Shown piece by piece: positions 8,301-14,814 of a stretch of DNA of 15,080 bases. The stretch is from Phycisphaeraceae bacterium (lineage in GTDB: Bacteria; Planctomycetota; Phycisphaerae; Phycisphaerales; Phycisphaeraceae). Position 1 is the first letter of the stretch. Each line of letters begins with the position of its first letter. The stretch lies in assembly GCA_016763955.1 (NCBI GenBank), contig JAESSU010000291.1, positions 1-15,080 on the forward strand. The letters are read 5' to 3'. The translations under genes and the position numbers were made by a program. The notes below the pieces were generated by a model. That model was not told the DNA's origin. It saw only the letters and a program-made list of their open reading frames with translations, and ran no database searches.

Positions 8301-9518
8301 AAATTTGCTTCAGCGATCAAGTTTGATGGCATAAATGATTTTGTCTCCATGTCCCACAGCGATGTGTATCTCATTTACACGGGAACCATTAGTTTCTGGT
8401 TCAAAGCCAATGACATCTCTGGCACGCAAGGTCTATTCTCAAAGGACTCTTTTGGGACAGACTCCGGCGGACAACTATCGATCTATCTTGAAGGTTCAAC
8501 ACTTAGGGCCAGTCTAGAAAGTGCCTCAGACAGTATGACAGTGAGCCATTCTGCTATCTCTACGGACACTTGGTATCACGTTGCATTCTCATTTGGCCCA
8601 GCAGGGATGAAACTCGTCGTCGATGGCAGTGTCGCAGATACGGATCCCTACACCGGCGGCATGGCCACCACCTCAGGCGGCAACTACGAACCCATCGTCC
8701 TAGGTGCTAGCACCATGAGCAGTGATAACCTTGTCGCCACGCCAGTGGTTGATTACTTTAATGGCTACATGGACGAGGTTCGCATTTATGGTTCACAACT
8801 TAGCCTTACCCAAATTGCAACTGTGATTGAAAATGGTGATCCTGTTGCAGATAGTGCTGTGGGCGTGGCTGTCAAAGATACCGGTGGCTACGGTGAGCCG
8901 TTGGATATGACTGTCAAGGACCCTGAAAATATCACATGGGATAGTAGCGGGGGGCTAACCTTTAACAGCCCCACACGCGTGGTCTCTGATATGCCCGCAT
9001 CAAAAATCACCACTGCGTTGAATGCTTCAGGTGCGCTGACGATGGAGATTATCTTCACCCCTGCAAATCTTGAGCAGCAGGGCAATCTGGTCTCAATTTC
9101 CAGTGATCGTTTTAATCGAGACCTCGGCTTTGCTCAGGATGATGTAGCGTACAACTTTAGCTTACGCAGTACTGGCAATTCTAATGACGTTGAATCATCT
9201 GATGTCCTCACAGTTGCTCAACAACATCTGGTCATCACATGGGATGGCAGTGTGATTAAGGTGTACCGCAACGGAAGGCTTGAATCCACCGAATCGCTTA
9301 GCGGTGATCTAAGTAATTGGAGTGAGACGTTGCCTCTGATTATGGGTAATCAGGCTGATGGCTCTGCGCCTTGGTTAGGCCCGCTTAAACGTTTTGCGAT
9401 CTACGATCAGACGCTTAATAGTTTTCAGGTTCAAGACCTATTTAACGGTGAATTACCAAGAGCCAACACCGAAACCCAGCCAGTCGAATTCCATGTCCGC
9501 TGGTACGAAAATCCGTAA
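5340..9518 (+). CDS. Giant GspK/PilX-like pseudopilin with flavodoxin-like, LamG and beta-solenoid domains
   Basis: A 1392-residue protein; AAGGA is seven bases before the ATG. Residues 1-18 are a polar leader ending PRG, then IAMVLVLIALAMATVLGLSF. This is a prepilin-like site without Glu at mature position 5, as known for GspK. GspK proteins are usually only about 300-350 residues. Domains: pilin helix and PilX-like part to ~150; a flavodoxin/glutamine-amidotransferase-like domain ~156-357 (KVVLVVANANAL, VFLVSETISSGDLG, GRRVFLPW...SIDWA) with no evident catalytic triad; LamG-like 1 ~368-655, interrupted by poly-Asp at 497-527; start of LamG 2 at 679 (SHWKLDE), then a beta-solenoid repeat 812-956; rest of LamG 2 ~975-1166 (KFDGINDFVSM, WYHVAFSF, GYMDEVRIYGSQLS); LamG-like 3 ~1185-1375. 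LamG folds often bind carbohydrate or protein. A pilus or pseudopilus tip adhesin is inferred. Last gene before a strong terminator. Confidence 0.8.
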   Translation: MSARWTQQSVTRQTQPRGIAMVLVLIALAMATVLGLSFLNTQSTTTGIAQNVTSQSRARGIAESAMSLTANFLRTESNWRGKGEGTWIVKQALDGGTFTISVLDGEIDSEGNVAGDNDLADEVTDHIVIKAVGHYNGVSHTITAEVTPKAGDATPAKVVLVVANANALNTQEGLRKLQLSEWGYEVSVVSASANLSVFNGLSKITDVFLVSETISSGDLGAKLLHTGSGVVNEEGGLYDDFRLTSGSASQYNDTQIDVTDSSHYITSTLGNGVATVFSNAQNMQYASSSLPSGVTVLATHPNNDDPALIAVEAGVKLQSGKASGRRVFLPWAASDLDFASLNSTGLVLLKRSIDWASQSESAPPATLHYDFSGNSATLIEDQGGNVDLQLYPGNGTITRVTDANGTGIVFGQNASDGTAVAMTTASGNTQQLAAAIQEAGAVTVQVFFKQTNGGNVLSMGNKPTITTNSLNNQATYVEFADVLNDPNTMIFYSKSHDDDDDEHADDDDDDDDKKKSDKYDDDDDDDDQEHVANDNFYIQGSPSGGSFNHALYLSHQEGEQALNQNDTWENDTPVVYAFTFDKEDGTVRIYINGQQVAEENMGDTDLDNWVSQWLTLGNSPSLDSPFVGTIYDVKIWPSQLSEAQLKDNAQAFLDGDDNPLILVLYEFQKIVPAAPKPISHWKLDETTGSGDAMYGSGVSADDEFKLEKGAQIEGFRSSDGNYSQSNSGLNVIATVNSIEANKENKFKIKGNQTILVGDALCGAGGNPNTVIEIDKSALVTGTTGAQAVNMQLPDKNEFIVPTDGRPSNIGKVEYKDDAVVTISSNLYTDDFKVEDNAHITISGDVTIWCENFELKDDDAKINVPVGSSLTVYASGDIKIKDGAQLNYQNNETTGATRVAMFTTDDKKIEIEDSGTIAVGNFYSTKDLKIKKGAKLYGTASCGKKMEVKDENTHLYVDLDQVNNNKTIDQRGVSNGIYTNGPTSDPNGKFASAIKFDGINDFVSMSHSDVYLIYTGTISFWFKANDISGTQGLFSKDSFGTDSGGQLSIYLEGSTLRASLESASDSMTVSHSAISTDTWYHVAFSFGPAGMKLVVDGSVADTDPYTGGMATTSGGNYEPIVLGASTMSSDNLVATPVVDYFNGYMDEVRIYGSQLSLTQIATVIENGDPVADSAVGVAVKDTGGYGEPLDMTVKDPENITWDSSGGLTFNSPTRVVSDMPASKITTALNASGALTMEIIFTPANLEQQGNLVSISSDRFNRDLGFAQDDVAYNFSLRSTGNSNDVESSDVLTVAQQHLVITWDGSVIKVYRNGRLESTESLSGDLSNWSETLPLIMGNQADGSAPWLGPLKRFAIYDQTLNSFQVQDLFNGELPRANTETQPVEFHVRWYENP
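6828..6920 (+). repeat. GAC/GAT trinucleotide repeat encoding a poly-aspartate tract
   Basis: Runs of GAC and GAT codons encode blocks of five, eight and eight aspartates, separated by EHA and KKKSDKY (residues 497-527 of the giant pseudopilin). The tract lies between two predicted strands of the first LamG-like domain (FYSKS before, NDNFYIQG after), so it is probably an exposed loop. Such runs can change length by slippage. Calcium or cation binding is possible but not shown. Confidence 0.9.
7773..8207 (+). repeat. Seven degenerate beta-solenoid-like repeats within the giant pseudopilin
   Basis: The protein repeats a short motif of roughly hydrophobic-K/E-hydrophobic-K/E-D-x-A/G-x-hydrophobic. 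The units are VEYKDDAVVTIS, FKVEDNAHITIS, FELKDDDAKINV, IKIKDGAQLNYQ, IEIEDSGTIAVG, LKIKKGAKLYGT and MEVKDENTHLYV (residues 812-956). Alternating charged and hydrophobic residues with a turn (KD/ED) per unit are typical of stacked beta-helix rungs. From memory, similar segments in PilX-like proteins are catalogued as an uncharacterised domain (DUF7305). The repeat is visible only at protein level. Confidence 0.7.
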
Positions 9519-9553
9519 ACCCCCGGCCCCCGGAAGTTAAATTAATCAATGCC

Positions 9554-9593
9554 AACCCGTGTCAGTACATGCTGACGCGGGTTGTTTTTTTTT
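9554..9593 (+). terminator. Rho-independent terminator after the pseudopilin operon
   Basis: The left arm AACCCGTGTCAG (9554-9565) pairs with CTGACGCGGGTT (9572-9583) over 12 pairs with one T-G wobble. The loop is six bases (TACATG) and the stem is followed by G and nine T residues (9585-9593). The opposite strand has no matching T run, so it acts on the plus strand and ends the I-J-K-like operon. Confidence 0.93.
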
Positions 9594-9600
9594 GCAACAA

Positions 9601-9628
9601 CTCCCTACTCCCTATTCCCTACTCCCTG
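9601..9628. repeat. Four tandem heptamers (CTCCCTA-type) with a G-quadruplex motif on the minus strand
   Basis: Four consecutive seven-base units read CTCCCTA, CTCCCTA, TTCCCTA and CTCCCTG. On the minus strand this gives four GGG runs separated by four-base spacers, the canonical form of an intramolecular G-quadruplex. The repeat sits between the operon terminator and the kinase start codon, 12 bases before the ATG, in the place where a ribosome binding site would be expected. Confidence 0.85.
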
Positions 9629-9640
9629 TATCATGCCCTC

Positions 9641-10594
9641 ATGACCAAGTCTATTGACTGTATTGTTGCCGGCTCATGTGTGTTAGATATTTTGGCTCAT
9701 CCGTTGCGTTTGGATGTGCCACTATCCAGTGCTGCGGTTCATCGGATTAGTCCGATGCAACTCACCGGCGGGGGGCTCACCTGTAATAGCAGTATCACGT
9801 TGGCAAGGCTTGGACACGTTGCCAAAGTTTTTACCTATGTGGGCAATGACCCATGGGGCAAGATGGTTCGTGATGTGTTAACTGCGGAGAATGTCCAAAC
9901 TGATTTATTGATGACGCATCCCACTGAGCCTACTAGTACGACGGTGGTTGCGATTGATCCATCAGGTGAACGTGCGTTTATTCACTGTCAGGGTGCTGCG
10001 AAGAGACTTAATATTCAAACTTGTATGGATCATTTAGAGACGCTAACGCAGTCGTCTTTTTTCTTAGCAGGGTATTACAGCCTGATGCCTGATCTTCAAG
10101 AAGACTTGCCCCAGTTGTTTGCAGCCTTGCGTAAGCGAGGTGTTAAAACGGTCATGGATGCAGCAGGTGATGGGGGAAGCATGGAGCCACTAGATCGTAT
10201 TTTGCCGCACTTGGATATTTACATCCCCTCGTTTGCAGAAGCAACCCATCAGACCGGTGAGTCCGATCCTCAGAAGATGATTGATGTTTTTCGTGATGCA
10301 GGCGCAGCGGGCATATTGGGCGTAAAACTTGGTGAACAGGGCGTGATGCTCAGTGATCAAGCGGGCAAGTATTTACATTTGCCCGCAATCAAACCCCCAT
10401 CACCTGTGATCGATACCACGGGTGCAGGTGATAGCTTTTTAGCGGGTTTTATCGCAGGCAAGTTACGCGGTTATGACATGCAACAAGCAGGCAGAGTTGC
10501 CACCGCAGTTGCGGCAAGTTGCGTCACTGCTATGGGCGGATCAACAGGTGTCCGCAATTGGGATCAGACACTGTCGCTTGGCGGCGTGGTCTGA
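9641..10594 (+). CDS. PfkB/ribokinase-family carbohydrate kinase
   Basis: A 317-residue protein of normal family length. PfkB kinases phosphorylate sugars or nucleosides with ATP in the cytoplasm. Seen directly: an N-terminal strand (IDCIVAGSCVLDIL), the substrate-site glycine motif TGGGLTCNSSITLARLG (residues ~42-58), FTYVGNDPWG, and the signature DTTGAGDSFLAGF beginning at residue 258, with Asp264 as the expected catalytic base. The frame is also open upstream to an ATG at 9569, but that codon lies in the loop of the terminator and the extra residues are not kinase-like, so ATG 9641 is preferred. No clear Shine-Dalgarno precedes it. The substrate cannot be deduced. The 3' end overlaps the convergent acyltransferase gene by 31 bases. 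Confidence 0.88.
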   Translation: MTKSIDCIVAGSCVLDILAHPLRLDVPLSSAAVHRISPMQLTGGGLTCNSSITLARLGHVAKVFTYVGNDPWGKMVRDVLTAENVQTDLLMTHPTEPTSTTVVAIDPSGERAFIHCQGAAKRLNIQTCMDHLETLTQSSFFLAGYYSLMPDLQEDLPQLFAALRKRGVKTVMDAAGDGGSMEPLDRILPHLDIYIPSFAEATHQTGESDPQKMIDVFRDAGAAGILGVKLGEQGVMLSDQAGKYLHLPAIKPPSPVIDTTGAGDSFLAGFIAGKLRGYDMQQAGRVATAVAASCVTAMGGSTGVRNWDQTLSLGGVV

Positions 10595-11676
10595 CGCGGC
10601 TGCTTTTTACGCAAGCCATGTCGAAAGCGATCTTCAATCAGACGGTACGTCAAGTGAGACAGACCGATTGTAAGCCCTAGGCCAAGTAGGATTATCAGGG
10701 TCCCATTAATCGGCGATGTGTTGTAGATGATGTAACCTGCCTGATCTTTGATCATCGGGATATTCCCCAAACGACTGATCAAGGCCAGAAAAATTACAAT
10801 CACAATGGCATGTGTCAGATACAGGCTGTAGCTGATGGTGCCCAGGTACACCAAGACGCGGTGACTTAATAGTTGTCGCAGTCGCGAGGTTTCATGCAAG
10901 GCAGCTACGTTGGCAATGGTGATGCAAAAAATCAGGGGGATGAACATTTCCACCGGACTCTCTGTGAGTGTCATGACTGCAATTAGACTCAGTAAAAGCA
11001 GACAAGCCGGGATCAATGACTTGCGTGTCCGCGGCGAGTGTTGGCTAAGATGCCATGTCAGGGCACCAAGGTAAAATGAATAGATACAGCGTACAATCCC
11101 CAAACCACTGGAACTACGCAACCCATGTCCCCAGTACCAGTTGATCAGGCATGCCCCACAGATAATCAGCAGGTAAACAGGTACACGTCTTCGCTTGAAA
11201 GCCAGCAACGTCAGGGCAAATAAGACATAGGTATAGAACTCTGTTGAGATTGACCAACTAGGCCAGTTAAAGCTCAGGTGATCCACAAAGAGAGCTTGTG
11301 TCAGCATCAGATTATGCAGCAACTTGGGGATGTATTCACCATGGAGCATGGGAGGGGACGGGTTGCCATGGGTCAATTCACTGATAGAAAAACGAACATC
11401 ACGCAGTACAAAAAACAGGAGTGTTGCCAGATGCAGCGGGTACAATCGCCAGAATCGGCGGAGTTGAAACCCCACCACATCACTGAAATGTTCAATGCGG
11501 TTTTGGTAGTTCAGCGCAATGACAAAACCACTTAGTGCAAAGAAAAAATCAACCATCACATAAGCATTGCGGATCAGTGGATTGTCAACCAGCGGGGTGG
11601 TGAACCTGAAATGAAACAGAACCACAGCCAAAGCCGCAATACCACGCAAGGATTCCAAAGGTAGATTTTTGTTCAC
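10564..11676 (-). CDS. Membrane acyltransferase, family 3 (OafA-like)
   Basis: A 370-residue polytopic membrane protein. Acyltransferase-3 proteins move acetyl or other acyl groups onto cell-surface or exported glycans. Visible signatures are the N-terminal LESLRGIAALAVVLFHFRF, with the conserved Arg11 and His22, the next helix FFFALSGFVIAL (about 44-55), and RRFWRLYPLHLATLLFF (the R-x-x-R-x-x-P motif). Around ten hydrophobic segments follow, including YLGTISYSLYLTHAIVIVIF, which is also typical. The end is basic and soluble (RHGLRKKQPRQ). The start is GTG, supported by GAGGGG five bases upstream. The acceptor is unknown; glmS directly upstream suggests an amino-sugar envelope polymer, but this is only context. 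Confidence 0.88.
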   Translation of the reverse strand: MNKNLPLESLRGIAALAVVLFHFRFTTPLVDNPLIRNAYVMVDFFFALSGFVIALNYQNRIEHFSDVVGFQLRRFWRLYPLHLATLLFFVLRDVRFSISELTHGNPSPPMLHGEYIPKLLHNLMLTQALFVDHLSFNWPSWSISTEFYTYVLFALTLLAFKRRRVPVYLLIICGACLINWYWGHGLRSSSGLGIVRCIYSFYLGALTWHLSQHSPRTRKSLIPACLLLLSLIAVMTLTESPVEMFIPLIFCITIANVAALHETSRLRQLLSHRVLVYLGTISYSLYLTHAIVIVIFLALISRLGNIPMIKDQAGYIIYNTSPINGTLIILLGLGLTIGLSHLTYRLIEDRFRHGLRKKQPRQTTPPSDSV

Positions 11677-11681
11677 AGATA

Positions 11682-11687
11682 CCCCTC
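11682..11687 (-). promoter_or_regulatory. Shine-Dalgarno for the GTG start of the acyltransferase
   Basis: On the minus strand GAGGGG is followed by a five-base spacer (TATCT) and GTG. No in-frame ATG near here would keep the conserved LRGIAAL helix at the usual distance from the N-terminus, so GTG at 11676 is the best start. Confidence 0.65.
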
Positions 11688-11811
11688 GTCAATGAACTTG
11701 TCCTGTTGCTTATGTACGTGCTCCACCGGAACTCTTGTTTAGGCTTCCAAAGAGTTTTTGACGCGGACAAAATCATACCCGATAGGTCTATTTTTACTAA
11801 TTGCAATAGCC

Positions 11812-11828
11812 GCGTCGTTACACGACGC
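11812..11828 (-). other. Small hairpin downstream of glmS
   Basis: GCGTCG (11812-11817) and CGACGC (11823-11828) form a six-pair GC-rich stem with a five-base loop, starting about 12 bases past the glmS stop on the minus strand. No T run follows, so it is at most a weak terminator or an mRNA 3'-end stabiliser. The remaining intergenic bases up to the acyltransferase show nothing clear. Confidence 0.3.
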
Positions 11829-11839
11829 TGGGAAAACGA

Positions 11840-13717
11840 TCACTCTACCGTGACACTCTTCGCCAAATTGCGTGGTTTGTCTACGTCATGGCCGCGTAAA
11901 ACCGCTGCGTGATAAGCTAAAATTTGCAAAGGTACCACGGTGAGCATCGGCTGCAAAGGTTCGGCAATATCAGGCACAGTGAACACCGCATCAGCATACT
12001 GGTGGATGTTGTCATCACCTTCTGTGGCAACTGCCAAAATGCGCCCGCCTCGAGCACGGACTTCTTCAATATTGCTAATCACTTTTTCATATTGACTGCC
12101 CTTGGTTGCGACAAATACCACGGGCATGCCTTTGTCAATCAAAGCAATCGGACCATGTTTCATCTCCGCTGCGGGCATTCCCTCTGCATGAATGTATGAG
12201 ATTTCTTTGAGTTTTAAAGCTCCTTCAATGGCCACGGGATAGTTGTAGCCACGCCCTAGAAATAGCCAGTTGTCTCGGTCAATGCATTGTTCAACGCACT
12301 TTTTGATATGGTCTGATTGTTCAAGCACACGGCTTACCATGTCCGGCAGAGCTTCAAGTTGCTTGAGATAACTTCTGACCACTTCATCCGAAAGGAAACG
12401 GCGTTTACCCAAATACAGCGAGATCAATGTCAGAACAGCCACTTGGCCGACAAAAGCTTTTGTTGATGCCACACCGATTTCAGGGCCGACATGCAGGTAC
12501 ACGCCCGCATCGGTTTCACGGGAAATCGTCGAGCCTACTGAGTTGACCACGCCTAACGAAATTGCCCCTCGGTCTTTGGCTTCATGGAGTGCAGCAAGGG
12601 TGTCCGCCGTCTCGCCGGACTGACTGACCGCAATGGCAACCGTTCCTTCTTCAATGATGGGATTACGATAGCGAAACTCACTTGCATACTCACAGCGAGC
12701 AGGGATTTTAGCTAAATCTTCAAGTAGATATTCACCAATCATCCCCGCATGGTATGCCGTACCTTGAGCAGAAATGATAAATCGACGTGCGCGAACCAGA
12801 TCACGCGCAAGGCCGCTTAAGCCCCCAAGCACCACGCGTCCTTCACGGTGATCAATCCTGCCACGCAGACAGTTGCGGATCGCCTCGGGTTGCTCCATGA
12901 TTTCTTTGAACATGAAGTGCTTGTAACCACCGAGTTCGATTTGTTCGAGATCAAATTCCAGTTTGGTAACTTCCTGAGTCACGCAGACGTTGTCAATGGT
13001 GGTTGTGCGAAAGTCCACTGCCCAGGGGCCGCCATCTCCTACTTTGTCTTTTACGCCCGCACAGAGCCGGACGACTTGATAGTCATCAAGTGTGATCACC
13101 TGTGAGGTATGGGCGATGATCGCTGATGCGTCGGAAGCGACCACGTAGGCACTGTCTGCAATGCCGACGATTAGCGGGCTGCCTTTGCGTGCTGCGACGA
13201 TGGTATGTGGTTCATTATCACAAAGAACTGCAATGGCATAAGCGCCTCGGACATCGCGCAGCGCACTTTGCACTGCTTTTTCCAGATCACCGTCATAGAG
13301 TTCTGCGATGAGTTTTGCTAAAACTTCGGCGTCGGTTTCGGATTCAAAAACATGTCCCTTGTCTGTGAGATATTTGCGTAATGGGATGTAGTTTTCAATG
13401 ATGCCGTTGTGGACGATGGCAATGGTGTGTCCGGTTTTTGTCTTGCCGGTGTGCGGATGAGCGTTGGCTTGGGTAGGGCCCCCATGTGTTGCCCAGCGGG
13501 TGTGGGCAATGCCTGCATGTCCTTCAAACACGCCGGTGGTCTGGATGAATTCTTCCATGACGCGAACGCGGCCAATGGCCTTGCCGACCTTGATTCCTTG
13601 GGGCGTGTTTACAGCAATACCTGACGAGTCATAGCCTCGGTACTCTAGGCGTTTGAGGCCTTCAATTAATAGGGATGATGATTGTTTTGGGCCAACGTAT
13701 CCGACAATACCACACAT
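11840..13717 (-). CDS. glmS: Glutamine--fructose-6-phosphate aminotransferase (isomerizing)
   Basis: A 625-residue enzyme, slightly longer than the ~609 of E. coli. It makes glucosamine 6-phosphate from fructose 6-phosphate and glutamine, the first step toward UDP-GlcNAc for peptidoglycan and surface glycans. The N-terminal glutaminase domain begins MCGIVGYVG, with nucleophile Cys2 exposed after Met removal, and contains HTRWATHG (~72-79) and HNGIIENY (~103-110). Two SIS isomerase domains follow: SAQGTAYHAG...AVSQSGETADTLAAL and LGRGYNYPVAIEGALKLKE...HAEGMPAAEMKHGPIALI. The C-terminus is the canonical PRNLAKSVTVE. AAGGA lies about eight bases before the ATG. It follows the phosphoesterase gene on the same strand by 93 bases, and that gap is too short and unlike the glmS ribozyme to contain one. 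Confidence 0.97.
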   Translation of the reverse strand: MCGIVGYVGPKQSSSLLIEGLKRLEYRGYDSSGIAVNTPQGIKVGKAIGRVRVMEEFIQTTGVFEGHAGIAHTRWATHGGPTQANAHPHTGKTKTGHTIAIVHNGIIENYIPLRKYLTDKGHVFESETDAEVLAKLIAELYDGDLEKAVQSALRDVRGAYAIAVLCDNEPHTIVAARKGSPLIVGIADSAYVVASDASAIIAHTSQVITLDDYQVVRLCAGVKDKVGDGGPWAVDFRTTTIDNVCVTQEVTKLEFDLEQIELGGYKHFMFKEIMEQPEAIRNCLRGRIDHREGRVVLGGLSGLARDLVRARRFIISAQGTAYHAGMIGEYLLEDLAKIPARCEYASEFRYRNPIIEEGTVAIAVSQSGETADTLAALHEAKDRGAISLGVVNSVGSTISRETDAGVYLHVGPEIGVASTKAFVGQVAVLTLISLYLGKRRFLSDEVVRSYLKQLEALPDMVSRVLEQSDHIKKCVEQCIDRDNWLFLGRGYNYPVAIEGALKLKEISYIHAEGMPAAEMKHGPIALIDKGMPVVFVATKGSQYEKVISNIEEVRARGGRILAVATEGDDNIHQYADAVFTVPDIAEPLQPMLTVVPLQILAYHAAVLRGHDVDKPRNLAKSVTVE

Positions 13718-13810
13718 AAGCTATTCCTTTGAATGCTTGATAATTTAATTCGTTCGTACCGTGTCTGGAAGCATTATGCAAAATTTTAATGTCGATGCTC
13801 GCACTGATAG

Positions 13811-14698
13811 TTATTTTATCGGTCGAAAAGTCTTTTCAGTCCAATGCGGATCTTCAAACGGACCTTGTAAAACATGATGGGTTAAACAAGTTTCATGGGC
13901 GTTGATGTCATTAAAAGTTAGTTCCCAGAATCCTTGGCCGTGAGGGAAATGCGGGTCGGACATCGTGGGCGAACCGTTATTAAGATCGAAAAAACCTTCT
14001 TCTCGTGGCCATGCCCATGGGTAGTGTACATGCCCATGGGAAAAAATAATGTTCAGACGTTGAGAAGAACGGCCTAAAATATCGACAAGCTCCTGTTGCT
14101 CTTCAAGTAGGTGATTGCGCTTCATATGTGAAAACGCAGGTGGATTCCCAATGGCATAGTGACAGAGCACAATCACATTATGTCCATCAGGCGTGGCATC
14201 TAATAAGCGTATCGCAGCGTCAATCTGCTTTTTACCCAAACGTCCGCGTGAGCTGATACAACGAGGCACTGCTGAATCCAATGCCAGAACCGACCATTGA
14301 TCACTGACCCGGATCATCGCGGGGAATTGAGCGGGCATCGCATTTTGCAGGTATTTACGAGCGAGCTGTCTCCGCGTGGCGGAAAATGTGTAACGGTCAT
14401 GGTTTCCCGGTACTGCCAAGACGGTGGACACCTGATCCATTAGTGGTTTAAGTAAGCGTAAAGCTTGATCAAATTCACAGGGCAGGGCCGTGGTCGAAAA
14501 ATCGCCACTCAGTAACAGAAGGTCTGCATTGAGCGTAAGCGCTTTGTCCACAACAGGATTAAGACGATTGGATTTGAAACGGTGTCGGCGGTTTTTCCAT
14601 AGATTAATTTGGCCAAGGACCCGTTTGCCAAGGAGTTGCCAAGGGGGCACCCAGAGTTGGTAGCTGTGAATATCACCAATCAAAACTGCACGTTTCAT
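13811..14698 (-). CDS. Calcineurin-like metallophosphoesterase
   Basis: A 295-residue protein with the full two-metal phosphoesterase motif set in order: GDIHS (Asp9, His11), SGDFS (Asp66), GNHDR (Asn99, His100), a CHY segment (His180) and HGHVHY (His223, His225). Family members hydrolyse phosphate mono- or diesters; the substrate here is not evident. No signal peptide is seen, so it is probably cytoplasmic. Residues 12-50 (YQLWVPPWQLLGKRVLGQIN, then a basic stretch) form a longer insert than usual between the first two motifs. The N-terminus is compact, and the ATG at 14698 is the only plausible start, without an obvious Shine-Dalgarno. Codirectional with glmS, possibly cotranscribed. Confidence 0.88.
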   Translation of the reverse strand: MKRAVLIGDIHSYQLWVPPWQLLGKRVLGQINLWKNRRHRFKSNRLNPVVDKALTLNADLLLLSGDFSTTALPCEFDQALRLLKPLMDQVSTVLAVPGNHDRYTFSATRRQLARKYLQNAMPAQFPAMIRVSDQWSVLALDSAVPRCISSRGRLGKKQIDAAIRLLDATPDGHNVIVLCHYAIGNPPAFSHMKRNHLLEEQQELVDILGRSSQRLNIIFSHGHVHYPWAWPREEGFFDLNNGSPTMSDPHFPHGQGFWELTFNDINAHETCLTHHVLQGPFEDPHWTEKTFRPIK

Positions 14699-14814
14699 GC
14701 GAGTATGGTAACAATCTTTTTGATCTGTGTGGGTTGCTAGGGGCGGTTAAAAATATCTTTTAAGCTCTTATGCCCAATACAACTTGTTGCTTTACGGTAA
14801 AATAAAATGACACT
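14699..14814. promoter_or_regulatory. Divergent intergenic region between phosphoesterase and radical SAM genes
   Basis: These 116 bases must hold start signals for both directions. On the plus strand TAAAAT (14798-14803) could be a -10 box and would place the transcript start almost at the ATG, meaning a very short leader. No good -35 box or Shine-Dalgarno was found on either strand. Confidence 0.3.

Noticed and set aside
9518..9535. CCCCCGG doubled directly after the giant pseudopilin stop
   Set aside because: Two copies of a short C-rich unit are insufficient to call a repeat element, and it forms no strong hairpin separate from the terminator.
9569..9640. Upstream extension of the kinase reading frame to ATG 9569
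   Set aside because: The ATG lies in the loop of a strong terminator, and the added residues encode the T run and the heptamer repeat rather than kinase sequence.
13718..13810. Possible glmS ribozyme or riboswitch upstream of glmS
   Set aside because: The 93-base gap is A/T-rich, too short for the ribozyme core and shows none of its paired elements.
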